In this document: piece after piece, positions 1 to 12,800 of the stretch | Position numbering within the stretch: the first letter of the stretch is position 1 | How the letters are laid out: each line of letters begins with the position of its first letter | Assembly (NCBI GenBank): GCA_036877525.1 | Contig: JAZGTH010000008.1 | Span: 10,880,001-10,944,000, forward strand | Length of the DNA: 64,000 nt | Source of the DNA: Chromobotia macracanthus | Lineage: Eukaryota; Chordata; Actinopteri; Cypriniformes; Botiidae | Direction: 5' to 3' | Program-made: the position numbers and the translations under genes | The notes under the pieces: generated by a model | The model's database searches: none | What the model was told of the DNA's origin: nothing | Seen by the model: only the letters and a program-made list of their open reading frames with translations

Positions 1-733
1 ATACCCCTCCATCAATGCCAAATTACAGGGTGAGTGTGTGTTGAGGTTTACGCAAGGTGTGTTGAGGTTTACGCGAGGTGTGTTGAGGTTTACGCGAGGT
101 GTGTTGAGGTTTACGCGAGGTGTGTTGAGGTTTACGCGAGGTGTGTTGAGGTTTACGCGAGGTGTGTTGGGATTTATGTAAAGTGGGTTGAAGTTTTCGT
201 AAAGTGGTTTGAGGTTTACGCAAAGTTTTACTCTAAAAAATGCACCTACTACTTTACGATTGTAGTGGTGTCACGTTTACTTTAAGCATGCAAAATTACT
301 TTAATAAATCCGCAACGAATATCAGCAACAGGATGTAATGCTACAGGGCTTATGTTCTGAGTAAATAATAAATTATAAATAATAATAAATATTAAATTTT
401 AAATGTTAAATATACCATCTACTTTGATATCCTGAGAGACTGCAAGTCATGCAGTTTCTTTATAAATAAAGGTTTGTATTCTCTGTAAACCTTGTTATAA
501 ACTTGTAAATCGTTCCTTTTTTTAGTTAGTTTAGGGAGTTTAAGTTCCTCATTTAATAAAATGTCAGCAATTCACACTTGAAATTGAGCAAAATACAAAA
601 AATCTGAAAAAATTTGCTTGCATAATGATCGATTAAATGCAGAAAGAAAACTGACCATGTATTTTCTTAGTAAGAACTGGACTGTTTGATACATATATTT
701 GTAAGTCTTTGAGCACGTCTCTTCATTGTGCAG
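1..733. other. Intron 20 (3' part) of cacna1a with minisatellite
   Basis: No coding exon is seen upstream of the acceptor at 731-733. The first 230 bases are a tandem repeat (separate entry); the rest is AT-rich sequence without a recognisable element. The preceding exon of cacna1a lies outside the window. Confidence 0.6.
30..230. repeat. 21-bp tandem repeat (minisatellite), about 9 units
   Basis: A unit close to GTGTGTTGAGGTTTACGCGAG recurs about nine times. The central units are nearly identical and the last three (about 160-225) are diverged. Because 21 is divisible by three it yields repetitive open frames on both strands, which are not genes. Confidence 0.9.
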
Positions 734-869
734 TGAATAAGAATGCCAACACAGAACCAGCTAAAGAAGGTGAGAAGAAAGAAGACGACGAAGACAACGG
801 TGGTGATGAAGATGGACCTAAACCCATTCCGCCATTTAGTTCCTGTTTCATACTCTCCACCACGAACCC
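734..869 (+). CDS. cacna1a: cacna1a exon 21: acidic end of II-III linker
   Basis: Acceptor cattgtgcag and donor gtaagt. After two bases of a split codon it encodes an Asp/Glu-rich stretch followed by GPKPIPPFSSCFILSTTNP, which matches the conserved lead-in to IIIS1 (human GPKPMPPYSSMFILSTTNP from memory). Ends in phase 2. The start is less certain than the end because the acidic part is poorly conserved. Confidence 0.85.
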
Positions 870-3800
870 GTAAGTTTGTGTATATATATGTGTGTCTATC
901 AGGTTCTGGACTGTTTTGTGATTTGGCAGCGCAGTAAAGTGTGTGTTTTGGGGGGTCCGGTAATTTCAAGGCCTGAAAAAATCATGGAAATGTGTAAAAT
1001 ATTGTCTGGATATTGTGCTTTGTGGGTTCTTGCGTGAAGTAAAAACTAGGTGATAACTATCTATTAAGGGTATTGTTAAAGAGATTTGTACACTAATACC
1101 CAGCTAACAGGGAACATGAATCCCAGAATGTTGACTGACATTCTTTAAACTTTCTCTAAAAGTTATCAAAAAAGCAATCTTGCAGTAACGTTAGTAGAAC
1201 ACATTTTGTATAACATTATATATATATATATATCAAAAACAGTATTCTTAAATTGTTAGTGGAACATTTTTAAATGAATCTCCAGAATAAAAGTTACATC
1301 TTAACCACTGTGAGTTTTCAGGTTCAGGAGATGCTGTCACTACATCCTGACACTGAGATATTTTGAGATGTGTATTCTGTCAGTCATTGCCATGAGCAGT
1401 ATTGCTTTAGCAGCAGAAGACCCGGTGTGGCCCGAATCACCTCGAAACAACGTGAGTCTGAACTTCATTCTTCTACAAGTCTGATTTGCTTTGACATGTT
1501 TCCTAATATATTTAGTGCATTTGAAGCAAAACATTGTGCCTTTGCTTCCTGTTTTCCAGGTTCTGCGGTACTTTGACTATGTCTTCACGGGTGTGTTTAC
1601 CTTTGAGATGCTCATCAAGGTAACGTGCGAGAACCGACTCCTGTGAGTTTGTTGTTTCATTTCTCTGTGATATTTCTACTTTATCTTCTGCTGTGTTTCA
1701 GATGGTGGTGTTGGGCTTGGTTTTGCATGAGGGCTCGTATTTTCGTGACCTGTGGAACTTTCTGGACTTTGTAGTGGTTAGTGGTGCCCTGGTAGCCTTT
1801 GCCTTCACGTAAGTGCCCCTTACCCCACCTTTTCTGCCCCGCAGTGCTGCCTGCTCCCCATGTCTTTTCTTCTGCCACTCTGCTATCCAGCTGCCACCCT
1901 GGAGCTCGTCAACTTTCTCCACCTCTTTTTCTCTCTCTCTCTCACTTTTTTTTCTCTCTGTCATTTTTTTGTCTTGGTCTCTCACTCTTGCTTTTTCTGA
2001 TCCTGTCAGAACTCTGTCCCTCTTCTACATCTCTTAGTTCTAAATACGTTTGTGTTCTGTCTAAACTCACTCAATCAGCCGCACAGATGAAGGCCTCTTT
2101 CTCCAGACACACACACACACGTTCTCTCACATTCATCAAAAATAGGAGCTTGTTTTGTTTTCTCTCTTGAGTAAATGGACCAATCACTTTTCTCTGTCTG
2201 GCCAATCAACTTTCCCTGCTCCGCCCCCCTTTTCCCATCCAGCTCCTGCCATGTGATGCACACACACTTGTGCTCTCCATCATCTGTGCAACACTTCTGT
2301 TTGTCTGTCTCTCACTGTTTATTCTGTATCTCACACTCGTCCTCCTCATGCCCTTCCTCCTGAGCACCTCATCTTCATTGTCTGACTCACTCCAGCCAGT
2401 TTCTGTTTATTCAGCTCATGATTCTATAAACTCCAGTCAAAACCAACTGTCCAGAATCCAGCAGTTTCTAGAGACAAGAAACCTCACAAATAGGATCTTT
2501 TTAATATTAGAAATGCTTTTCCAGGGGGAATAAATGAAGAATAAATGGTTTTATCCTTTTAATGCCTCAAACTGTGCTCAGTTTGCCAAGACACCAAAGT
2601 CTGCAAAAGTCAGAGATTTAAAGTTGAACCCAGTCATTTCTGATCAGATTCTTCTAAGATCAGATTTCTGTATGTCAGCTATTATCGAATTTGTCTATTT
2701 TACGTCTCCTAGAATCTGAGAAGCAATATCTGACACAAAATTAAAATTTATAATAACTGAGGCCTCCATTACATCTCCTAAACTGTGAAAGAGCAATAAA
2801 ACAAAAGTGATATCTTCAGTGACATCTGCTCCTTAAAATTGGAGACAACACACAAAATGTTTGTTTTGTTGGAGTGTCAAAACCATTTTCCAACCGTCAT
2901 TACTCCACCAACCAAGTATTTCTCATAACTCTGTCCACCCCACTTTCCCCTTGCTGAGAAGGGTAGTTTTGAGCCCTTCGGGGCCCTGTGGGGGTGAGGG
3001 GTCTCCAGGCACCTGTAGCCCTTTAGTGCCCAGGCGGTTTCCATGTCTGGATCAGCGAGAGCCCGTCCTGCCACAGGTACTCTGGTTTCTTTCCTTTGCA
3101 CGGCCTGGGGGACCAGCAGATGGTGGTAGAAGAATGCTAAACTTTAGTGTGTGGGCAGATCAGCTAGTCATTAAGAAAAGAGAGAGAGTGATGGAGGCCT
3201 TAATGTGGAATGATTTTTACTCTTCTTTAAACCTTCTTGTGTGCATTTAAGATCTAGTATAGCATGTGTACATCTTCCTCAGTCTCATAGACCAGACTAC
3301 ATTGTTATGTACTGATACAATATTTGTGTATGCAAGCACATTTTGTGTGTGTGTGGTAAGGCAAGTGAGATAATGTCATTGATTTCTGAGTCTCTTGTGG
3401 CTTAAAGTGAAAATGTTGTACATGCATGAACATTGTTTGGATACAAACCACTGCAGTATCAGTTTACCAGAACGTTTCCTTCAGCCCTTCATGACATCAG
3501 AGGTTGAATGACATCACATTAGTCTTTGTGTCTGAAATGTATCATCGTAGTGATGTCACTGATCGGTATTGTCTGCTGATTGTTTTTAGACTTGGCATGC
3601 TTGTGTATTCAGTTGTACTACATTTCTGCCCATTTATCTAGAATAGTGACACTAAAACAAAACTCATCATATAGGGTCTAGAACATGAGTCTATTTTAAA
3701 TAGGTAGCTGGTTAGCCAAGCCATACCTAAACTGACAACCTTTTCAGAGTGTTTTTGTTGTTGTATGTATATGTTGGTTTTCATTTTACTAACACTTAAC

Positions 3801-6800
3801 TATCCAAGCCCCTCAACCAGGAATAAATGAACATTAAAGCACTGAGGAAGGTGGACATGTTTATTAACATCAGTCAAACTATCAGCATACATACACAGCA
3901 CTGTCCTGCCTTAAATATATGTTTAATCTGTACATTTATTTTTGTATGTATTCATTCTATCCAACATGATTTACAAAGAAGAATACAAACAATTAGTGTT
4001 ACCGTGCCAAATTTTAATTGGAAACTGGTTCAATCAGTTTTGAGCCCCCTGTAGAGCATTGCATTAGCAGTGCAGAGGTTGGGGTTCGACTTCCAGAGAA
4101 CACATACTGATAAAAAATGCTTGAATGCACTGTAAGTCACTTTGGATAAAAGCATCTGCCGAATGCATAAATGTAAATTTAGGACTAACTTTAGGACAAC
4201 GCTCCTGTTTTCTGCTTAGAGGAATGTAGGCCTGTATTTTCCAACTGAAGGCATGTGGTTCTGTATGCTGATATGAAGGACTATTTTCCCTGAATACCTG
4301 TAGTAGAACCTATCAAACTATCTGTCTGCTAACACACAGGCCGACAGGTTTGAGTCTTGCTTTAGAGTTAAAAATCACTCCACACACAATGCCCAGTTTT
4401 CACCCATCTCCCCTGACCCTGAATCCTCTCCACCCTATCAGATCACGTTTCCTGTTTCTGCCATATGTCTTCCTGCCTCCTATTCCCCAGAATAACCCAA
4501 ACACCTCCAACCCCGCTCTCCTCTCCCTGCGTCTCCTCTCCCTTCCATCAGCACTAGGCTGCCCTGGACAGATTCCAGCCGTCATGCTGTTTATCATTTG
4601 GGCCTACATTTGTTGAGTCTGACAAAGTGAGTGAAAAGAGAGATCACAGGAGAAGTAGAGAGATAAAGAGAACAAGAGATAGGAAAACTGATAATGTAAA
4701 ATAAAGTTCAATCATTAGCTTGTGCACGATGGTGATTAGCTAATGAGTGCTGGTTACTAGCTGGTTGACCTGGTACCATGTTCACTCCAGGTTGACAGTT
4801 TCTTCACATGAATCGGTATTTTTGACTCATCTTCTATCCTTCACCTGTTGTCATTGATATCATTGTCTCTCTCTCTTGCACTCACATAAACCTGGACGGT
4901 GAAGTCTTATTCTCTCCACTGCCTGATGCGTTCTCAGTGGATGCGTTCTGGGTATAGGCATGGTCACATGACACACAAAATCATCTCAGATCACCCAGAA
5001 TACCTGGCTTTGGTTGAGGAAAGGCTTGCCTTGTTTTATAATCTCACGATTAGCGCAAAATGACTCAACAAATGATTACGCTTTGGGCACCTTCATTCTT
5101 AGAACAAGGAATGAAGTTAGTACAAATAACTGAAGCGCATGTAACCAGATAACCGCTGTAGGATCGGGTTGTTGTGTGAGGTTGAGGACTGTACCCAGCT
5201 AACAGGGAACATTATTAAAATGTTGGCAAATGTTCTCTCTCAAAGTTATCAAAAACATTCTTGCAGTGCATTAGTAGAATGCTATCGTTATATAACATAT
5301 CATAAATATTATTCTTAAGCTGTTAGTGAAATGTTTTAAAACATTACAGAATTAAAAAATGTTTAAATGACGTTCTTATAACAAAGCAACAACGTTAATA
5401 CAGTGTTTAAAAACTGGATTTGAATGTTCCTAGAATGTTCAAAATAAAAATCACATTTTTGTTACTTTTTGGAAACGTTAGGGAAACGTTATTACAACCT
5501 AAAATTGTTAGCTGGGTATGTGCTGCTTTTGCATAGCGGCTCTTTAAGAATTACTGTGACATACTGCCACCTTGAGGTGACAGTGTGGCAGCCATTTTGG
5601 CTCCACTGCAGTCTGTTATGGATTCCACGTCCATTCGGGCTCAAGTGTTTAATACAGCGTGCTGATAAAGGGCTAAGGTGGTGAGAATCTCCCCTCGCTC
5701 TCAGACTTGGCATGGCAGAGGGAGGATTCTCCACTACTGCAATGGGCTGTCCTAATCCATATGTGTGACAAGTTTGAATCCTCAGGTATTGATTGGGGAC
5801 AGGCCAGGAGTAAAAGTCTGCCAGATACCTGGCAGGGTTTAGAGTATTAGAATGATTCAGTCAGAGCTACAGTAAGTCGATAAGGCAAAGAGCAGCAAAG
5901 CCCTGCGTGTTTGAATGTACGTGTGTCTGTGGCGCACGTGCTAATCACTAATAAGGTAGCAAACATTTTTGCCAAAAAGTTGCAAAACACTTTATCCTGT
6001 TAACACACAAGAAAATCCCTAAAGACCCCATAAAATCAGTGTTTGACTTTTATGGATGTGTATTAGCTTAGTATTAGCTCATTGTATTAGTTTTGTCTTT
6101 ACCATCTAAAGTATTCAGAATAAAATGATGCCAAACATACACATTTAAGTCCTTCTCTCCTGGAGGAACATACCAAAAATATTGATGACTCATCCTGCAC
6201 CACTCAGATTCTGTCCAATCCAGTGCTCTCAAGAATAGAAATGTCCTTAATACCAACCGAGAAGTGAGTCCAAGTAGGTCATAAATACTTCAGTTTTCAG
6301 CAGATGAATCAGGTTTTCCAGGACTCATTATATAACATAACCGGTTCTGTTGTGGTAAGTGCTGACCTTTTCTCAGATAATGAGCTTCACTGTAAATAAA
6401 CATTTAAACTGAGCACTACTGTACTTTCATCAGCTCTCTTTACAGCTTTAAGAGGTTTTAAGGGTTTTATCAGGATTTTTTATGACTAATTGCACCTTTA
6501 AGACACTTGCTGTGTAGCTTTACACATCAGAGTATTAAACGGGGCTTTCGACAGTTTGAGTCATTCACTGTTTTTTGTTTGGCTCTTTTCTCTGTCTGTC
6601 TGTCTTTCATATGGATGTCTTTCCTCTGCTAAGCCACTCCCAGTATCTTTTTCTGTCTATTTCTCTTTTTCTGTGTGTGTATTTCTTTCTCTCTCTCTCT
6701 CTTCTGCTGTCTGACTCTGACTCTCTCTTATGTCTACGCCCTGGTGATCAACAGGAGTCTCTCTGGGTAATGTCCCCCCGTCCTCATTATCGCACGGCTA

Positions 6801-9800
6801 CCGTCCAGCTCACGCGATGGCTTCTCTCTCTTTCTTTCTTTTTCCCCCTCCCTGCCATCTCTCCCTTCCTCTTTTCCTCACCTGCTCTCGTTCTGTCCAT
6901 TCCACTGCCTGTTTTATTCTGCCGTGACTTGGTTCTGATTCTAACAGGTCCGTCTGTGGACCTGAAGTTACACGAGTGATCACACACAATACAGAGTCCT
7001 TGCACACTGCCTGAGGTTGTTCACACGTCTCTCCAAGCACAGTCCAGACTGAGTAATTGATTCCCTGCTATCAGGGGACGTTTTCAGAACATTGGCTAAC
7101 GTTCTCTAAAAGTTCCCTGTAAAAGTTACTTAAAAACGTTCTTGCAGTAATGTTAGTGTAGAACATTTTTTTAATGTTATACAGTATATCATATATATCA
7201 AAAACATTATTATTAATTGTTAGTGGATCATTTTTAAAAACGTTTCAGAATTAAAAAAATGTTTGAATAATTTTCTTATAACATTAATACAATGTCTAAA
7301 AAATTCCTAGAACTTTTAAAATAACATTTTGATGTTTCTGTTATTTAATTGCAACGTTAGGGAAATGTTCTTACAACCTAAAATTGTTAGCTGGGTTATC
7401 TGTAACATGGAACGTTGCCAATGCTCTGACTCAATCAATCTGCCATGAACTGGCTGGTCTTCAGCGAGGCTTGCTGAGAAGTTCATAGTTAAAGATGACC
7501 TCCCTGGCTGCTTGATTGAAGAGTTCATCTCTGTTTGTGTTGGTATCTGTGTAAACACCTTAAAAAAGGCTTGACAGCTAATGCAGTGTTTACACTGTCA
7601 CGATGCAACAAAACCGCATCTAAATAGATACCGTACAGGTAGACAGAAATAGCACTTATTATAAACGACAGGACTGTCTACACTATAAGCGCCCGGTGTG
7701 AGGCTCTGCTTGACACGTTCCCCATTTCTGTGTTCGTTTTTTCTCATACGTCTGAACTGAAATGTCATTTTATAATATTTAATAATTTCATTTTTATTGA
7801 ATGACACCATAAGTAATAGGTGTGCATTATAATGTGTGCATTTGATTATCATTTACTGTAAATAACTTCTGATTGTCACATCAAAGTGAGTATCTGATTT
7901 GCTTTTAAATTAAATCATCTTCAGTTTTGAATTAAACTAGGTTGGTAGTTAAAATTTACTTACTAGATTTTGTTTTCATTTTACTGTTCATTTTAGTCTT
8001 GAGCTAAAGACTAAAGACTTCCATGCTTCCAGTATAGACAGTCTCAAGCTGTTGCGTCGTTTCCAGTGTAAACACAGTGTTGCATTTCTTGGTCCTGAAA
8101 TTTCTACAAAATGGCCACCAGATTTAAATACTTTGGTGGCCGAAAATGGGAAGTTCACCTAAAGTCTTTTCCTTTGTTTTTTTTCTCAGTTTGAATGCAA
8201 TGAAATGTCCTTTTAACTTGTCTTTGTCTCCTGGCTTGAGCTTCCTCAAGTTCTTCTAGGGACAAGATACAGTTGGACTCAAGTCAACATCTCAATGAAC
8301 CCTCAGTCTTGTCATGTTACCTACAATTAACACAAACAGCCTCTCATTCCCAGACCTTCATTCCCCTGTCTGCTCTAACACAGCTAAAACACAAAAAAAG
8401 AAAGAAAGAGGTTTGGCTGGGCATTGCATTGGAAAATGCCTGAGAGTTTTGATACTTGAATGTGTTATGCTTTTGGAATGCCCGGAAAAGGTAATGGGGT
8501 GATTGAAACCTTCAATAGTTGTTAAACTGAAGCCTTGTGAACAATTGCTTGAGAAACAAAAGATCTTGATAACAAACTCGCAAACATTCCACACCAAATT
8601 AGTCTGAAATATAATCTCTTGTTGCAATATTACTGCTCATACTGCAGTATCAGCTGATGCATGGTGGTATTGAACGTATCTTCTACGTTCATGGTCTACA
8701 AGTGAAATGTGATGGAGAAAATGTTTGCCTCAGTGAAGGTCTTTAAAAGAATTTCTCATTTTACTCGTCTTTTCTCACCATACAGTATGTTGATATCTTG
8801 TTGTTTGGCCTCCGACCCACAGGGGGAGCAGTAAAGGAAAAGATATTAGTGTCATCAAGTCTCTGAGAGTCCTAAGAGTGCTGCGTCCTCTCAAGACCAT
8901 CAAACGTCTTCCCAAACTAAAAGTACCGTCAACCTGCAAACAATCACCTTCACAACTACACGTTACAATCTTTGCCAAGTCTTGGTTCTTACCGCATGCT
9001 ACCATAAAGCACTAATTCCTTATGTTGGTTTCTCTCAGGCGGTGTTTGACTGTGTAGTAAACTCCCTGAAGAACGTGTTGAACATCCTTATTGTCTACAT
9101 GCTGTTCATGTTCATCTTCGCTGTGGTGGCCGTGCAGCTTTTTAAGGGACGATTCTTCTACTGTACCGATGAGTCCAAAGAGTTCGCCCGTGACTGCAGG
9201 TGAGGACAAGTGACTCTCCGTGACACTACAGTCGACAGGAAACCAAATGAAACTTTTCTAGCAGTAATGTAAACAAGCTGCTGTTGAACATTACAGACTC
9301 AAGTGTTTGCATGAGGCTGTGTTTGTATTTCAGGGGCGAGTATTTGGTGTACGAGCGTGATAATGAGGTAAAATCTCAGAAGCGGGAGTGGAAGAAGTAC
9401 GATTTCCACTACGACAACGTGCTTTGGGCCCTGCTTACTCTCTTTACTGTGTCCACTGGAGAGGGGTGGCCACAGTGAGTTGAACACACCAGTGTACATA
9501 CACAGTAGTGATCTTTGGTGGAAAGATTGTGGGTTGTAAACAGAACCAGCGAATATAGCTTAAAATGATTCAAATCTCAGTATTTAGATTACATTTTGAT
9601 TTACATTTTGTATATGTTTAATACTGCAATTTTATGTTTCAAACAGACATGGTGACAGAGAGGCAAAAGTTACAGATTTAGAATATATAAAACATATTTA
9701 GAATTTAGCTTTATAATATATAAAGTATCTATTTTTTGTCTTCACTTCGCTTCCTTTTTTCAGGGTGTTGAAGCACTCAGTGGACTCCACTTACGAGGAC

Positions 9801-12800
9801 CAGGGCCCGAGCCCGGGGTATCGGATGGAAATGTCCATCTTTTACGTGGTGTACTTCGTTGTCTTCCCCTTCTTCTTCGTAAACATCTTTGTAGCTCTCA
9901 TCATCATCACCTTCCAGGAGCAAGGAGACAAGATGATGGAGGACTACAGCCTCGAAAAAAATGAGGTATGAGTTTTTCACAAGAGATGTTTTGTTTGTGT
10001 ATAAACCAGTATTGTTTATACTGAGTACAATGAGGTACAGACTTAGCGGTAATACTAGGCTGCGTTTCAAAACTTAGTGAGGTCCCTAGCTTACTCATCA
10101 AAGGGTAAACATTGGTTATATAAACACGTTTAGTTTAATCATTTCTAAAAAGTTTGAATAAGAAATTGAAATAGGAGTATTCCAACCAATATTTGTGTGC
10201 ACCGTGTATTTCTTTGAATGAATGAACATATTGACTTTTCAACTGTGTTTTCAGAGCAACAAACATGCAACACGATATGTCAGATGCTTCTTTCACTGTT
10301 TTCTGTTGTTCTGTGTTTTCTAGAGAGCCTGTATTGATTTTGCAATAAATGCCAAACCTCTGACACGCCACATGCCGCAGAACAAGCAGAGTTTTCAGTA
10401 CCGCATGTGGCAGTTTGTGGTGTCGCCTCCGTTTGAGTACAGCATCATGGCTCTCATTGCGCTCAACACAATCGTCCTAATGATGAAGGTATGAGCCCCT
10501 TCCCAGCTAATAGTTTTAGGTTGTAAGAACATTTCCCTAATGTTTCCATTAATAACAAAAACGTTCTAGGAATGTTCAGAACGTCCAGTTTTTTTAGTCA
10601 TTGTATTAACGTTTATTTAAACATTTTAAATTCTGTAACATTTTTAAAATGTCACACTAACAACTCCACAAAAGTTTTTTTTAATATATATTTATGATAT
10701 ATAATAGTTAAAAAAGTTCTACTAACGTTACTGCAAGAAGTTTTTTGAGAACCACAGAACCACTTTGAGAAAACTAACGTTGCCCAACGTTCTGAGAATG
10801 TTTCTCTTCAGCTTGCATACACATGCATCAATATTATCTTTGTCATTTTAACTTTCTTTATGTTTATGATTTCAGTACGATGGGGCCTCCGCTGCTTATG
10901 ATAAAGTCCTGAAGAATCTGAACATAGTGTTTACCACACTCTTCTTCATGGAGTGTGTTCTGAAAATCATCGCCTTTGGTGCTCAAGTAAGTCTCACTGA
11001 ACACACGTTTGAGCATCTAGATCTCTCCAGAATGACTCACTGTGTAATCTAAAGATATCACTGATTATTAATTCATAAGCCCTGTTCCTCATTTAGACCT
11101 TTAGATTTTTGTTAACCTTGTTTTATTCTTCTATCCCCTTATGAAAATAGTGTTCGGGAAAAATAAATCTTTCTAGACAGCTACAGCTATCTAAAGCACA
11201 CCTTTTCCTTTTTCCATGGTTACAGCCATGTGATTGGCCACAATTCTTTACTGGTCCTTTTTGCAGCAGGATGGGGGAATAAGGGTCCTCCTCTTGGAGA
11301 ACTCCAGTCTGATTGGTTTACACACGCTCTACTTTTGTTTCTCTGCAGAATTATTTCCGAGACGCTTGGAATATTTTTGATTTTGTGTCCGTTCTCGGCA
11401 GCATCACAGATATATTGGTGACTGAGCTAGGGGTAAGTGCACTTTAAGATATGTTTAGAAAGCAATGACATCCTGTGGTGGAAATGAATGGACAGAGATA
11501 TACTAAATATAAGTAACAAATAATAATAAAATGTGATAAAATGTTTTTATCACATTTTATTATTATTTGTTACTTGTTGAGAAATAAAAGGTTACACTCC
11601 TGAACCACACGTTAAAAACTTCTAACATGTATTTAGTACATCAGCCCAATACGTTTATGTTTTGTTTTGAATGATGAAGAACACCTTTTTTGGTACAAAT
11701 GCAAATAGCAAAATGTGAAACCTTTCATCATAAGAAAAGCAATCATTATCTTATGGTTCTATATCATCATAACACTTAATCAGTTATTTAGCTGTACAGT
11801 CTACCAAACCGTTATTATTTATGCTGTTGTGCTTTTGTATTAGTGTTTGTGTGTAAATGTCAGTGTTTCAGTGTGTATTTGTGCTGATTTGTGTCTTACA
11901 TGTGTTTATAGCATCTTTAAATCAAGTCAAAGGCACTTAAATGTGTTAGACTGAATTTCATAGGCTGTCCCAGTGGTCACACACTACACAACTATGGCTT
12001 TTTGAGTGTGTTTTGGTATACATCACTTGTATTTTTAAGGTGCTCTAATAATACTGAATTATAACTCTGTATAGCTCACAATTATCTTGCCCCATATTTT
12101 TTATGTCCTGTCTGTCCACTGGAACAGCCTGTACAGTGAATCGATATCCACCATTATCTGTGTTTGATTAATCGGCTTGTTGACTGTATCCATAATGACT
12201 TATTCCTGTTTTATCTTTTTACATGCTTTCTTTGTTCCTCTGATTTGTTGGCGATAAATCCATCCAATCCAAAACAAAACAAAACAAAAAAATGCACTAT
12301 GAAATTCTCACATCCTCCATCTCATGTGTGCCCATCCAAAACCCGTCACACACTCACTGTACATGTACACATTCATCTACTGCAACAACACGTAGAATCT
12401 GGTTGGTTTGTAATTTACTCTCCGCTTCTAATGCATCCATTACCCACAATGCCTCTCTTTTCCCCTCCTCCTTCGTCAAAGCATGTATGACGACCCTCAC
12501 TCCCAGGGGTGCTTGCTAAATGGATTGCGTGCTCTCTCTGTGATATTGTTTAGATAAATGCTTACATTGTTATTCATATATTCAAGTAGCAATCAATAAT
12601 AAAGGTTACAACTTTGTATGAAAAACTTAGACATTTACCATGGTAAATTTATTGGGGCAGGCAGGGCTTGTTTTGCAATATTTTCAAAAAAGGAGCAAAT
12701 ACACCACATGTTAAAGTTAGGGTGTTAAAGTTAGGGTGTTAAAGTTAGGGTGTTAAAGTTAGGGTGTTAAAGTTAGGGTAGGCAATTTTGGAGAGGTTAG

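Larger units (their letters stand above)
1809..8822 (+). other. Intron 24 of cacna1a (7.0 kb)
   Basis: The longest intron in the window. It holds a SINE (4041-4178), two MITE copies (5194-5516, 7063-7395) and a TIR-bounded element (7583-8079). A GC-rich patch at about 2930-3120 is unexplained. I see no exon-like block with cacna1a homology. Confidence 0.8.

Noticed and set aside
30..230. Repetitive protein genes on both strands or a CRISPR-like array
   Set aside because: The units are contiguous with no unique spacers, in a vertebrate intron; it is a minisatellite.
12391..12402. AG-AATCTG-GT as a 6-nt exon 31* (Asn-Leu in place of mammalian Asn-Pro)
   Set aside because: No pyrimidine tract, weak donor, and a 6-nt match with AG/GT is expected by chance in 3 kb of intron.
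12711..12780. Interstitial telomeric repeat
   Set aside because: TTAGGG appears once per 14-bp unit with unrelated bases between; it is an ordinary minisatellite.
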